Source: Kutzneria buriramensis
Lineage (GTDB): Bacteria; Actinomycetota; Actinomycetes; Mycobacteriales; Pseudonocardiaceae
Reading direction: 5' to 3'
DNA: 64,000 nt
Assembly (NCBI RefSeq): GCF_003387475.1
Contig: NZ_QUNO01000029.1
Coordinates: 33,483 to 97,482, forward strand
Positions 43,642-52,217 of this stretch are shown here, in pieces. The notes under the pieces were generated by a model. It made no database searches. It was not told the DNA's origin and was given only the letters and a program-made list of their open reading frames with translations. The position numbers and the translations under genes are program-made. Each line of letters opens with the position of its first letter. The first letter of the stretch is position 1.

Positions 43642-44781
43642 ATGACGACAAACATCGCCTCGGTCGCCCGCCGCGCGGCCCTCGCCGCCGTATCGGGCAT
43701 CGCCGCCACGGCCGTGCTGGCCTCGACCGCCTTCGCCGCCACGACGCCGTGGACGGTCATGCCGAGCGCCAACAACGCCACCGGTGACACCAGATTCAGC
43801 GCAGTGTCCATGGTGGACGATACGCACGGCTTCGCGGTCGGCGACGCCGATGGCAAAGCCACCATCGAGAGCTGGAACGGCACGAGCTGGAACCTGATGG
43901 CGGCGCCGAGCCCGGACTCCTCGGGCATCCTCAGAGGCGTGTCGGCGGTGTCGGCCACCGACGCCTGGGCGGTCGGCACGACGTTCGCGAGCAGCGGGCC
44001 GCAGGAGACGCTGATCGAGCACTTCGACGGCGCCGCCTGGACGATCGTGCCCAGCCCGAACATCGGCGTGAACAGCCAGTTGAACGCGGTCAGCGCCCGT
44101 GCCGCCAACGATGTCTGGGCGGTCGGCCAGGACGGGGTGAACGAGTCCAAGCCGATCATCGAGCACTGGGACGGCGCCGCGTGGACGGTCGTCCAGGGAG
44201 TTGCGGCCCCGAGCAACGGGATCGAGTTCCTCAAGGGCGTCACGGTCGCGCCGGACGGCACGGTGTGGGCGGTCGGCACCGTGGGACAGGCGCTCAACCC
44301 GGAGGGCTTCCGGCTGACGGCCTTCGTCGAGCGGTTCACCGGCGGCGGCTGGCGTTCGGTGCCGGTGCCGGCGACCAACCCGTCGTTCAGCGCGAACCTC
44401 AACGCCGTGTCGGCGGCGTCGGCGAACGACGTCTGGGCGGTCGGCTCCGTCGGCAGCCAGGCGTTGGCCGAGCACTGGAACGGCACGGCGTGGAGCATCG
44501 TGGCGACGCCGGCGGTCAGCGGCAAGAGCATCGTGCTGAAGGGTGTCAAGGCGGTCGGCCCGAACGACGCGTGGTTCGTCGGCGACCAGTCGCTGGCCAC
44601 CATCTCCGAGCAGTCCAACGGCACGACCACCGCGATCGTGCCGACGCCGAGCGGTTCGCAGCGCGGTGACCTGTCCGGCATCGCCGCGGTCGGCCGCACC
44701 CTCTACGCCGTCGGCTCGCAGACCAACGACGCCAGCACCTTCCAGCAGCAGACGTTGGCTCTGATCAACGCTGCCGGCTGA
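43642..44781 (+). CDS. Secreted beta-propeller-like protein
   Basis: 379 residues. A signal peptide with an Ala-rich core (ALAAVSGIAATAVLASTAFA) ends near residue 33. The rest is built of about six repeats of the form AVSA..NDVWAVG...E.W(D/N)G..WT, for example SARAANDVWAVGQ and EHWNGTAWSIV, typical of extracellular beta-propellers with exo-sialidase/galactose-oxidase-like fold. No catalytic residues are recognised, so a binding role outside the cell is likelier. A very strong hairpin follows the gene. Confidence 0.8.
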   Translation: MTTNIASVARRAALAAVSGIAATAVLASTAFAATTPWTVMPSANNATGDTRFSAVSMVDDTHGFAVGDADGKATIESWNGTSWNLMAAPSPDSSGILRGVSAVSATDAWAVGTTFASSGPQETLIEHFDGAAWTIVPSPNIGVNSQLNAVSARAANDVWAVGQDGVNESKPIIEHWDGAAWTVVQGVAAPSNGIEFLKGVTVAPDGTVWAVGTVGQALNPEGFRLTAFVERFTGGGWRSVPVPATNPSFSANLNAVSAASANDVWAVGSVGSQALAEHWNGTAWSIVATPAVSGKSIVLKGVKAVGPNDAWFVGDQSLATISEQSNGTTTAIVPTPSGSQRGDLSGIAAVGRTLYAVGSQTNDASTFQQQTLALINAAG

Positions 44782-44795
44782 CCCTTATAAGCACG

Positions 44796-44826
44796 TACGG
44801 CCACGCTCCGGGGGAGCGTGGCCGTA
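44796..44826. terminator. Strong bidirectional hairpin terminator
   Basis: A perfect 14-bp stem with a 3-nt loop: TACGGCCACGCTCC (44796-44809) pairs with GGAGCGTGGCCGTA (44813-44826). It sits between the convergent propeller and GntR genes, 14 bp and 3 bp from their stops. Confidence 0.85.
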
Positions 44827-44828
44827 GG

Positions 44829-45497
44829 TCACGCCCGCGAGGCGACGATCAACGTGGTGGTGAGCTCGATGTGCGCGGCCAGCGCGGCCACGGCGGCGTC
44901 CGCGTCGCCATCGATCGTGTGCTGGCAGATGGTGGCGTGTTCGCGGGCCGGATCGCGCGCGGCGTCCGACGAGTCGATGGCCTCCGACCAGCGGCGATAG
45001 AGGCAGGCGCTGTCCCGCAGCGCGGTCGCGATGGCGTAGAGACGAGGGCTGCCGCAGCCTGCGAGCAGGGCGTCGTGGAAGTCGGCGTGCGCGGCCTCCC
45101 ACGCCGGGGTGACGCGGGTCGGCTCGGACGGGTCGCGGCGAGGGGTGTCGGCGAGGGTGAAGTGGGTCGCGACGACCCGCGCCCGCCAGGCGGTGTCGCC
45201 ACGCTCGATGCCGCGCCGCAGCGCCAGGCACTCGATGTCCATCCGGGTCCGGGTCAGGTCGAGCAGGTCGTCGACGGAGATCGGCGTGACCTGGAAGCCG
45301 ACCTGCGGGCTGGCCAGCACGAGCCCCTGCTCGGCCAGCCGGCTCAGCACCTCCCGGACCAGCCCGACGCTGGCGTCGTAGGCCTGGCACAGCGGCGTGA
45401 ACTTGAGCCGCTCGCCCGGCGCGTAGCGCCCGGCGAGGATGTCGGCCCGCAGCCGGGCGTGCACCTCGTCCGTGCGGGTCTTCGCGCTGGTCGGCAT
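44829..45497 (-). CDS. GntR-family (FadR/FCD) transcriptional regulator
   Basis: 222 residues. The winged-helix N-terminus reads [20 protein letters not shown] with [15 protein letters not shown], and the C-terminal helical FCD domain carries metal-type residues in [12 protein letters not shown] and [14 protein letters not shown]. The start is weakly defined; ATG 45497 fits family length, and ATG 45524 is possible. It is divergent from the SDR gene across a perfect palindrome at 45532, so it probably represses that gene and itself. Confidence 0.85.
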   Translation of the reverse strand: MPTSAKTRTDEVHARLRADILAGRYAPGERLKFTPLCQAYDASVGLVREVLSRLAEQGLVLASPQVGFQVTPISVDDLLDLTRTRMDIECLALRRGIERGDTAWRARVVATHFTLADTPRRDPSEPTRVTPAWEAAHADFHDALLAGCGSPRLYAIATALRDSACLYRRWSEAIDSSDAARDPAREHATICQHTIDGDADAAVAALAAHIELTTTLIVASRA

Positions 45498-45531
45498 GCC
45501 CGGCAGGATACACAACTTCGACATGGCGACA

Positions 45532-45545
45532 GATGTTCGAACATC
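45532..45545. promoter_or_regulatory. GntR operator GATGTTCGAACATC
   Basis: A perfect 14-bp palindrome in the divergent GntR/SDR region, ending 2 bp before a -35 element. This is the typical layout of a GntR autoregulatory site. Confidence 0.65.
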
Positions 45546-45547
45546 GC

Positions 45548-45577
45548 TTGACACTTCGAGCACCACAGGTCGAGACT
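45548..45577 (+). promoter_or_regulatory. Promoter of the SDR gene
   Basis: TTGACA at 45548-45553 and GAGACT at 45572-45577 with an 18-bp spacer; the ATG at 45585 would lie near the transcript start. Confidence 0.45.
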
Positions 45578-45584
45578 CCTGGCC

Positions 45585-46322
45585 ATGAGCCCTGCGACCA
45601 AGCGCACTGTCGTCATCACGGGTGGCGGCACCGGCATCGGCGCCGCCACCGCCGAGCTGTTCGCCGAGGCCGGCCACGACGTCACGATCACCGGTCGCCG
45701 CGAGGAGGTGCTGGCCGCCGCCGCCAAGCGGCTGGGCGTGGCCCACCTCGCGTTCGACGCCGCCGATCCGGCGGCCGTGCAGGCGGCGCTCGACCAGCTG
45801 CCGACCGGCATCGACGTGCTGGTCAACAATGCCGGCGGCAACACCGACCGGCGGCGTCCGCCCGTCGCCGCCGGCGACCTCGCCGGACTGGCCGACGGGT
45901 GGCGGGCCAACTTCGAGGCCAACGTCCTCACCACGGTCCTCGTCACCGAGGCCCTCAAGCCGCGGCTGGCGGACGGCGCGCGCATCGTCACCGTCGGCTC
46001 GGTGGCGGCGAAACAGGGATCCGGCTCGTACGGGGCAGCGAAGGCGGCCCTGGAGGCGTGGAACGTCGAGACCGCGCGGACGCTGGGAGTCCGTGGGATC
46101 ACCGCCAACATCGTGGCGCCGGGCGTCACCCTGGACACCGAGTTCTTCGCCGGCACCGTGTCCGAGGAGTGGGTGGCGGGCCGGGTGGCCACCGCGTTCA
46201 ACCGCCGCGCCGGCACGCCGGCCGAGATCGCGCAGGCGATCTTCTTCCTCGGCCGGGCGGACGCGGGTCACCTCACCGGTCAGGTGATCCACGTGAACGG
46301 CGGAGTGCACACGGCGCGGTGA
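45585..46322 (+). CDS. Short-chain dehydrogenase/reductase
   Basis: 245 residues. The cofactor loop [25 protein letters not shown], and the catalytic Ser and YxxxK ([20 protein letters not shown]) are complete, and the C-terminus ([13 protein letters not shown]) is typical of classical SDRs. It is an NAD(P)-dependent alcohol/ketone oxidoreductase of unknown substrate, probably induced through the divergent GntR regulator. Confidence 0.9.
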   Translation: MSPATKRTVVITGGGTGIGAATAELFAEAGHDVTITGRREEVLAAAAKRLGVAHLAFDAADPAAVQAALDQLPTGIDVLVNNAGGNTDRRRPPVAAGDLAGLADGWRANFEANVLTTVLVTEALKPRLADGARIVTVGSVAAKQGSGSYGAAKAALEAWNVETARTLGVRGITANIVAPGVTLDTEFFAGTVSEEWVAGRVATAFNRRAGTPAEIAQAIFFLGRADAGHLTGQVIHVNGGVHTAR

Positions 46323-46325
46323 TGC

Positions 46326-46354
46326 TTGACCTTGCCCCGCACCGGGTCTCTACT
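46326..46354 (+). promoter_or_regulatory. Consensus-like promoter of the DUF190 pair
   Basis: TTGACC (46326-46331) and TCTACT (46349-46354) are separated by 17 bp; GGAGG-like bases follow before the ATG at 46383. Confidence 0.55.
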
Positions 46355-46382
46355 CGTGGCACGGGGTCAGGAGGCGAGCGCC

Positions 46383-46721
46383 ATGAAGTCGACCGGGCGG
46401 GCGATGCGGCTCTCGATCTTCATCGGCGAGCGGCACACCTGGCATCACAAGCCGCTGTACTGCGAGATCGTGCACCGGGCGCACAAGGCCGGCCTGGCCG
46501 GGGCGACGGTGGTCCAGGGCGTGGAGGGATTCGGCGCCACCGCGCGGATCCACACCCCGCACCTGCTGCCCATCGGCGACGACCTGCCCCAGCTGATCGT
46601 GATCGTCGACGCCGAGGAGCGCGTCCGGGCCTTCCTGCCCGAGCTCGAGGAGCTGATGACCGGCGGGCTGGTCACTCTGGACGAGGTGGAGGTCCACCGG
46701 TACACCGCACGGAGGCGCTGA
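46383..46721 (+). CDS. DUF190 (COG1993, PII-like) protein, first copy
   Basis: 112 residues: [52 protein letters not shown]. This is the complete DUF190 domain, a PII-like fold that often accompanies the CrcB fluoride channel. No crcB gene is present within the window. AGGAGG-type bases (tcaggaggcg) precede the ATG. It overlaps the second copy by one base (TGATG). Confidence 0.85.
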   Translation: MKSTGRAMRLSIFIGERHTWHHKPLYCEIVHRAHKAGLAGATVVQGVEGFGATARIHTPHLLPIGDDLPQLIVIVDAEERVRAFLPELEELMTGGLVTLDEVEVHRYTARRR

Positions 46722-47044
46722 TGCGGGCCACGCGGCTGTCGATCTTCATCGGCGCGGACGACCGGTGGCGGCACAAGCCGCTCTACCACGAGATCGTCCG
46801 CCGGGCGAGGGAAGCCGGGCTGGCCGGGGCGACCGTGCTGACCGGCATCGAGGGCTACGGCGCGGCGTCCCGTATCCACACCACCCGGCTGCTGAACCTG
46901 AGCGAGGATCTGCCGGTGGTGGTGCTCATCGTCGACGCCGACGAGCGGGTGCGCGCCTTCCTGCCCCAGCTCGACGAGCTGGTCGAGGAGGGCATGGTGG
47001 TCCTCGACGAGGTGGAGGTCGTCCGCTACGGCAAGGCGGAGTGA
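46721..47044 (+). CDS. DUF190 (COG1993, PII-like) protein, second copy
   Basis: 107 residues, clearly a paralogue of the preceding protein: [35 protein letters not shown] and [17 protein letters not shown] line up position by position. GGAGG precedes the ATG in the end of the first gene. The one-base overlap implies coupled translation, which would give equal amounts for a mixed oligomer. Confidence 0.85.
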   Translation: MRATRLSIFIGADDRWRHKPLYHEIVRRAREAGLAGATVLTGIEGYGAASRIHTTRLLNLSEDLPVVVLIVDADERVRAFLPQLDELVEEGMVVLDEVEVVRYGKAE

Positions 47045-47060
47045 TACGTCAGCGGACGTA
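47045..47060. promoter_or_regulatory. Inverted repeat TACGTC-N4-GACGTA before membrane protein/kinase operon
   Basis: TACGTC (47045-47050) and GACGTA (47055-47060) form a perfect dyad 60 bp before the ATG at 47120. The same dyad recurs at 49495 before the next operon, pointing to the response regulator as the binder. Confidence 0.6.
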
Positions 47061-47119
47061 GCCCGAGTGCAGTCCCAGGGGCGATTACCGGCGGCGTCGA
47101 GCCGGCTCTACTGGGGCCC

Positions 47120-47764
47120 ATGACCACAACCTCCAGAACCCGGCTCGTCCGGGCCGGGCTGCTGGTGCTGCCGGCGGGCGGCGTGTTGAAGCTGCTCGGC
47201 AACATCGGCACCTTCGACAGCGTCGGCTACGGCATCCCGCAGCCGGCCGAGGCGGCGACCGTCACCAGCACGTCCTTTCTGGTGGGCGAACTCGTCGGCA
47301 GCATCCTGCCGACGCTGCTGGTGCCGTTCGGTGTGCTGGCCCTGTTCGCGGTGCTCCTGCCGTACGGATATCGCCGTACGCTGACCGCGGCGCTGGTGTG
47401 CGCCGTGCTCGGCGCGGGCGCGATCTTGCCGGGCCTGGGCGTGGTCAACTTTGCGATGCCGGCGCTGGGGCGGGCCTATCGCGACGGCTGGCCCGGCGCG
47501 ATGACCATTGTGGACAGTTTCCTCACCTGGCCGCGCGGCGCGATGCTCTATCCCGCGGCGCTGTTCCCGATCGGCGTGATCCTCTTCGCGGTCGTGATGT
47601 GGCAGGCTCGGCCGGTGCCCCGACCGGCGACCGTGGTGTTCGCGCTGTCGGCGGTGCTGATCGCGGTTCCGCTGCCGTGGCATTCGGTACGGCTGGTGGG
47701 CGGCGCGCTGCAACTCGTCGCCGGTGCGTGGATCTGGCGTCGGATGCCTACGCTGTGCGAATGA
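47120..47764 (+). CDS. Integral membrane protein
   Basis: 214 residues with about six hydrophobic segments (for example SFLVGELVGSILPTLLVPFG and ALVCAVLGAGAILPGLGVV). No family is recognised. TCTACT 7 bp before the ATG may be a -10 of a leaderless transcript. Its stop overlaps the kinase start (ATGA), so it may be a sensor partner of the kinase or a target of the response regulator. The protein encoded at 49623 has a similar size and topology. Confidence 0.7.
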   Translation: MTTTSRTRLVRAGLLVLPAGGVLKLLGNIGTFDSVGYGIPQPAEAATVTSTSFLVGELVGSILPTLLVPFGVLALFAVLLPYGYRRTLTAALVCAVLGAGAILPGLGVVNFAMPALGRAYRDGWPGAMTIVDSFLTWPRGAMLYPAALFPIGVILFAVVMWQARPVPRPATVVFALSAVLIAVPLPWHSVRLVGGALQLVAGAWIWRRMPTLCE

Positions 47765-48822
47765 AGCTGGCGGCGCCGATGGTCGACGTGCTCGCGGCGG
47801 TGGCGCTCGCCGCGTTCATGGCGTCCGTCTCGCTGGTGGACCGGGTCACCCAGCCTGACACGCGGCCGGTGACGCCGCTGGCGTTGGCGCTGCTTGTCGT
47901 GGGCGGCTTGGCGCTGGCGGTGCGGCGCAACCACCCGGTGCCGGCATACCTCGTGGCGGTCGGTGCCGCGACTGCGTACTTGTGGCTGCGGTTCGCCGGC
48001 TGGCCGGTCTACATCGGTGCAGGCGCAGGCTTGGTCGCGCTGGTCGTCGGCGTCGCGGCGACACGGGTGTGGGTGCCGCTGGCGGCGGCCGGGGGAGTGG
48101 CGATCGCCGTGGCGACGGGTCGGCCCGAGGACTGGAACGCGGCCTCGATGGTCGCGGTGGCGGTGGTGTGGACCGTCGCGGCGGTGCTCGTCGCCCGCGC
48201 GGCCGCGCTGCGCCGGCGCCAGGCCGAGCAAGAGGCGGCACGGCGAGCCGCCGAGGAACGCCTGCGCGTCGCCCGCGAGCTGCATGACGTCCTCTCGCAC
48301 AGCCTGGCGACCATCAGCCTGCGGGCCGGGGTCGGCCTGCACCTGATCGACCGACAGCCGGAGGAGGCTCGCGAGGCGCTGCGGGCGATCCGCGAGGTCA
48401 GCAACGACGCGCTGGCCCAGTCCCGCGCCGCGCTGGCGGCGGTGCGCTCCGGCCCGGGGCTGTCCGAGCTGCCGGCGCTGGTCGACTCGGTCCGAGCCAG
48501 CGGCGTGACCGTCGACCTGCACGTCGACGAGTCGGTGCCGGAGCCGGCGGGCACGGACGCGTATCGGATCGTGCAGGAGGCGCTGACCAACGTGATGCGG
48601 CACGCCGGACCCGAGGCGACGGCGTCGGTGCGGATCGAGCGGACCGAGGGCTGGCTGCAGATCGACGTGACCGACGACGGCGTCGGCACGACCGCAACCG
48701 CCGGGCACGGCCTGCGGGGCATGGCCGAACGGGCGCGGACGCTCGGCGGCGAGCTGCGCGCGGGCCCGGGACCGGACGGCGGCTTTGCCGTGCATGCCCG
48801 ACTTCCGTTGGAGGACAGGTGA
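47761..48822 (+). CDS. NarL-type two-component sensor histidine kinase
   Basis: 353 residues. About five membrane helices span residues 8-150. A HisKA_3 phosphoacceptor site is RVARELHDVLSHSLATI near residue 180, followed by AYRIVQEALTNVMRHAG (N box) and DDGVGTTATAGHGLRGM (G box). There is no large extracellular loop, so it probably senses within or at the membrane. It is coupled to the membrane protein upstream and overlaps the response regulator by GTGA. Confidence 0.9.
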   Translation: MKLAAPMVDVLAAVALAAFMASVSLVDRVTQPDTRPVTPLALALLVVGGLALAVRRNHPVPAYLVAVGAATAYLWLRFAGWPVYIGAGAGLVALVVGVAATRVWVPLAAAGGVAIAVATGRPEDWNAASMVAVAVVWTVAAVLVARAAALRRRQAEQEAARRAAEERLRVARELHDVLSHSLATISLRAGVGLHLIDRQPEEAREALRAIREVSNDALAQSRAALAAVRSGPGLSELPALVDSVRASGVTVDLHVDESVPEPAGTDAYRIVQEALTNVMRHAGPEATASVRIERTEGWLQIDVTDDGVGTTATAGHGLRGMAERARTLGGELRAGPGPDGGFAVHARLPLEDR

Positions 48823-49493
48823 ATCCGCTGCGGATCGTGCTCGCCGACGACCAGGTGATGATCCGGTCCGGGCTGCGGGCGTTGATCACGGCCGAGCCCG
48901 ATCTGACCGTCGTCGCCGAGGCCGACAACGGCGAGCAGGCGCTCGCGGCGGCCCGCGAGCATCGGCCGGACGTGGTCGTGATGGACATCCGGATGCCGCG
49001 CCTGGACGGCCTCGCCGCCACCCGCGCGATCGCCGCCGACGACACGTTGGCGCAGGTCAAGGTGCTCGTGCTGACCACGTTCGACGATGACGAGCTCGTG
49101 TTCGAGGCGATCCGCGGCGGCGCGGCCGGTTACCTGCTCAAGGACGCGGAGCCGACCGACCTGCTCCGGGGCATCCGGCTGGCCGCCGCCGGGGACGCGC
49201 TGCTGGCGCCGCAGGCCGCGCGGCGGCTGATCGCCGCGTTCGCCGCCGGCGGCTCACCGACCGGGCCCACCCAGCGGGCCCTGGGGCTGCTGACCGACCG
49301 GGAGCGGGAGATCGTCGCGCTGGTCGGCCGCGGCCTGTCCAACCACGAGATCGCCGACCGCTTGGTGATCAGCCCGGCGACCGCCCGCACCCACGTGTCC
49401 CGCGCGATGATCAAGCTCGCCGCCCGGGACCGCGCCCAGGTGGTGGTCTTCGCCTACGAGTCCGGCCTGGTCCGCCCCGGCCGCTCGGGCTGA
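48819..49493 (+). CDS. NarL/FixJ-type response regulator
   Basis: 224 residues. The receiver domain has IVLADDQVMIRSGL and the phospho-Asp in VVVMDIRMPRLDG; the C-terminal LuxR HTH is LTDREREIVALVGRGLSNHE with ISPATARTHVSR. It starts at a GTG overlapping the kinase stop. The dyad TACGTC-N4-GACGTA before its own operon and just after its stop codon is the likely binding site. Confidence 0.92.
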   Translation: MNPLRIVLADDQVMIRSGLRALITAEPDLTVVAEADNGEQALAAAREHRPDVVVMDIRMPRLDGLAATRAIAADDTLAQVKVLVLTTFDDDELVFEAIRGGAAGYLLKDAEPTDLLRGIRLAAAGDALLAPQAARRLIAAFAAGGSPTGPTQRALGLLTDREREIVALVGRGLSNHEIADRLVISPATARTHVSRAMIKLAARDRAQVVVFAYESGLVRPGRSG

Positions 49494-49494
49494 C

Positions 49495-49512
49495 CTACGT
49501 CCGGCGACGTAG
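49495..49512. promoter_or_regulatory. Inverted repeat CTACGTC-N4-GACGTAG before membrane protein/MFS operon
   Basis: CTACGTC (49495-49501) and GACGTAG (49506-49512) are perfect 7-bp arms starting one base after the response-regulator stop and 110 bp before the next gene. Confidence 0.6.
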
Positions 49513-49622
49513 ACCGGCGGCGGGGGCTGCACGCCCTCGCGCAGCCCCGATGCCGTCGCTGGGCAGACGACCGCCGACAAGCCGTCGAGCTGGCTGTTTC
49601 CCAACAGCCTTCGGAGGTCATC

Positions 49623-50288
49623 ATGGATCCTGCACGACTGATTCGCACGGTGCTGGCGGCGGCGGTGGTCGGCGGTCCGCTGGCCGCGTGCGTCGGCGGC
49701 CTGCTCAGCCCGGCCATCCACGAGAACGGTGCCGTCAGCATCGCCCGCAACGCCGCCGCCGATCCGCTGGGCAACGGCACCCACCTCGCGATGTTCGCGC
49801 TGGCCTCGTTCCTGCTGCCGCTCAGCGCCGTCGGCCTGGCGTGGTTGGCGTACCCGCGAACACCGTGGCTGGCGACCATCGGCGGCCTGCTCGCGGTGCT
49901 GGGGTGGCTGCCGTACTCGGCGCTGACCGCCCTCGACGATCTCGCCGACCAGATGGCCCACCTGCCGAACGCCGCCTCCTACGCCGCGTTGTATGACCGG
50001 TTCTCCGTCGACCCGGTGATGAACCCGTTGCTGGTGGTGTACATCGTCGGCCACCTCGTGGCGTACGTGTTGCTGGGCATCGCGCTGCTCAGCGCCGATG
50101 CCGTGCCGCGCTGGTCGGCGTGGGGGCTGATCGTCAGCAGCCCGTTGACCATCGCCACGTTCGTCCTGCCGGGCCGGCCGATCGCCGTCGGCCTCGCCGC
50201 CATCACGTTGATCGCGGTCGCCAGCGTCCCGGCCGCGTGGGCACTCGGCCGGCCGGTCACGGCACGGTCGCTACCCTCGCCGGTGTGA
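49623..50288 (+). CDS. Integral membrane protein
   Basis: 221 residues, about six hydrophobic segments (VVGGPLAACVGGLLSP near the start, LLVVYIVGHLVAYVLLGIAL later). It is not assigned to a known family; size and topology resemble the protein encoded at 47120. GGAGG lies upstream of the ATG. The last codon overlaps the MFS gene (GTGA). The dyad at 49495 places it in the presumed regulon of the adjacent two-component system. Confidence 0.7.
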   Translation: MDPARLIRTVLAAAVVGGPLAACVGGLLSPAIHENGAVSIARNAAADPLGNGTHLAMFALASFLLPLSAVGLAWLAYPRTPWLATIGGLLAVLGWLPYSALTALDDLADQMAHLPNAASYAALYDRFSVDPVMNPLLVVYIVGHLVAYVLLGIALLSADAVPRWSAWGLIVSSPLTIATFVLPGRPIAVGLAAITLIAVASVPAAWALGRPVTARSLPSPV

Positions 50289-51418
50289 TCGCCCGAAATG
50301 TGACCCCGCTGTACGCGGCCGGTTTCGTCACGGCGTTCGGGGCGCACAGCATCGCCGCGAGCCTCGGCGGCTACGAGCACGGTTCCCTGCTGACGCTGGG
50401 AATTCTGCTCGCCATCTACGACGGCGCCGAGATCGTGCTCAAACCGGTCTTCGGCGCCGTGGTGGACCGGATCGGGCCGCGGCCGGTGTTGCTCGGCGGC
50501 CTGTTGGCCTTCGCCCTCGCCTCGGCCGCTTTCGTCTTCGCCGGCGAGCCCGGGGCGGTCGGCCTGACCCGGTTCGGACAGGGCGCGGCGGCCGCGGCGT
50601 TCTCGCCGGCGGCCAGCGCGATGGTCGCCCGCCTCGCGCCGAAAGCCCGTCACGGTCGGGCATTCGGCAGCTACGGGGCGTGGAAGGGCTTGGGCTACGC
50701 GCTCGGACCGGTGCTCGGCGGGGTGCTCATCACCGTCGGCGGCTTCCCGTTGCTGTTCGCCACGCTCGCCGGCCTGGCACTCGCCGTCGCCGTGTGGGCC
50801 CTCGTTGCCGTACCGGCCGTCGAGCCGTTGCCGAAGGTCCGTCAGACCGTGCTGGATCTGGCGCGCCGGATCTCCAGTCCGGGATTCCTTCGGCCGACGG
50901 GGACTTTGGCCGCCAGCACGGCCGCATTGGCCGTGGGCGTGGGATTCCTGCCGGTACAAGGCGCCGCCGCGGGCTTGGGAACGGTGGCAACCGGCGCTGC
51001 CGTGTCGGTGCTCGCCGCCGCGGCCGCCGTGGTGCAGCCGTACGCCGGTCGCGCGCGTGATGCCGGCCGCCTGTCGGAGAAGGTGGGCATGGCCGCCGGC
51101 CTGGCGCTGGCCGCCGTCGGCTTCGTCGTGGCGGCGGCGTTGCCGGGCCTGGTGGGAATCCTCGTTGCGGCGCTGGCGATCGGTGCTGGAACCGGTGTCG
51201 TGACGCCCTTGGGATTCGCCGCCCTCGCAGCCGTCACGCCGCCGGAGCGGTTGGGGCAGACCATGGGCAGCGCGGAGGTGGGGCGGGAGCTTGGTGACGC
51301 CGGCGGTCCGCTGCTGGTGGGCGGCATCGCCGTCGCTGCCGGCCTGGCTGGCGGTTTCCTCGGCCTGACAGCGGTCCTGGTCGTGACCGCTGTCGCGGTG
51401 GCGTCCTCTGTGGAGTGA
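50285..51418 (+). CDS. MFS transporter
   Basis: 377 residues with about 11-12 membrane segments. FGAVVDRIGPRPVLLGG is the loop 2-3 MFS motif, and RFGQGAAAAAFSPAASAMVA a helix 4-5 drug-efflux-like stretch. The start is a GTG overlapping the previous stop. It is probably an exporter switched on by the adjacent two-component system. A strong hairpin follows the stop. Confidence 0.85.
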   Translation: MIARNVTPLYAAGFVTAFGAHSIAASLGGYEHGSLLTLGILLAIYDGAEIVLKPVFGAVVDRIGPRPVLLGGLLAFALASAAFVFAGEPGAVGLTRFGQGAAAAAFSPAASAMVARLAPKARHGRAFGSYGAWKGLGYALGPVLGGVLITVGGFPLLFATLAGLALAVAVWALVAVPAVEPLPKVRQTVLDLARRISSPGFLRPTGTLAASTAALAVGVGFLPVQGAAAGLGTVATGAAVSVLAAAAAVVQPYAGRARDAGRLSEKVGMAAGLALAAVGFVVAAALPGLVGILVAALAIGAGTGVVTPLGFAALAAVTPPERLGQTMGSAEVGRELGDAGGPLLVGGIAVAAGLAGGFLGLTAVLVVTAVAVASSVE

Positions 51419-51458
51419 GGACGGGCGGCGATGCCTGGGGGAACACCACCGCCCGTCC
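51419..51458. terminator. Hairpin terminator between convergent genes
   Basis: A perfect 10-bp stem, GGACGGGCGG (51419-51428) with CCGCCCGTCC (51449-51458), and a 20-nt loop, right after the MFS stop and 40 bp from the end of the convergent anti-sigma gene. Confidence 0.75.
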
Positions 51459-51497
51459 TGGACGCGGCGCCGGGTGGGAGGCCCTGGCGCCGCCGGT

Positions 51498-52217
51498 CTA
51501 GTGGTTCGAATGCGTGCTCGGCGGCCCGGTGGTGTGGTCGGGATGGTTGGCGGGCGAGCCCTTCGGATCGTGGCCCTTCCCGTTGCCGTTCGTGTCGCCG
51601 TTGTGACCTTGTTGCCCGGCGAGGAGATCCGCGCAGTACTCGTCGACCTTGTCTCGGCCGCCGGCGTTGTCGATCAGCGAGCCGAACGCCGGGTTGTCGA
51701 GGGCCTTGCCGTGGTCCGAGCCCGCGCCGGCGATGTAGGCGTTGCACAGCCCCGTCAACGACGGCGACGGGGATGCCCCGGACGTGGGGGATCCGTGATC
51801 GTCGTTGTCGGGCTTGGTGGTGTGGCTGGTCGAGGACGTCGTCGACGACGGTTCGGCGGCGCTGGCGTGGGCGGGCACGACGGCGGGGTGCCCGCCCAAC
51901 GGCGTGGGGAGATAGCCGGTCGCGGCGGCGGTCGCGACACCGCCGAGGATCACGGCCACCGCGGCGGCGACGGCCGCGATCCTCGCGTTGGCCAGGTTTT
52001 TGAGCTTCGACGGCCTGCGATGTGAGACGGGGCCGGGACGAGCGGCACGGAACGCCGCGACAGCCGCGTCCTCACCGGCCAGCTCGCCGCCACCTGCGGG
52101 GACAGTCGCGGCGGCGAGCAGGTCGGCGAGCGGATGCCCGCCGGCGACCGGCGCGCCGTCGAGCAACCGCTCGGCGGTGCGCCGGTCAAGGGGGTGGCGA
52201 TCGGTGTGCTTGCTCAT
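51498..52217 (-). CDS. Probable anti-sigma factor (single-pass membrane protein)
   Basis: 239 residues. A cytoplasmic N-terminal 90 residues is followed by one membrane helix (IAAVAAAVAVILGGVATAAA) and an extracytoplasmic Ser/Thr/Pro/His-rich tail. It overlaps the ECF sigma gene (ATGA), the usual arrangement for a membrane anti-sigma. No zinc HxxxCxxC motif is present, so it is not a ZAS-type factor. The external part has two Cys (LTGLCNAYIAG and VDEYCADLLAG) that may pair. Confidence 0.7.
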   Translation of the reverse strand: MSKHTDRHPLDRRTAERLLDGAPVAGGHPLADLLAAATVPAGGGELAGEDAAVAAFRAARPGPVSHRRPSKLKNLANARIAAVAAAVAVILGGVATAAATGYLPTPLGGHPAVVPAHASAAEPSSTTSSTSHTTKPDNDDHGSPTSGASPSPSLTGLCNAYIAGAGSDHGKALDNPAFGSLIDNAGGRDKVDEYCADLLAGQQGHNGDTNGNGKGHDPKGSPANHPDHTTGPPSTHSNH

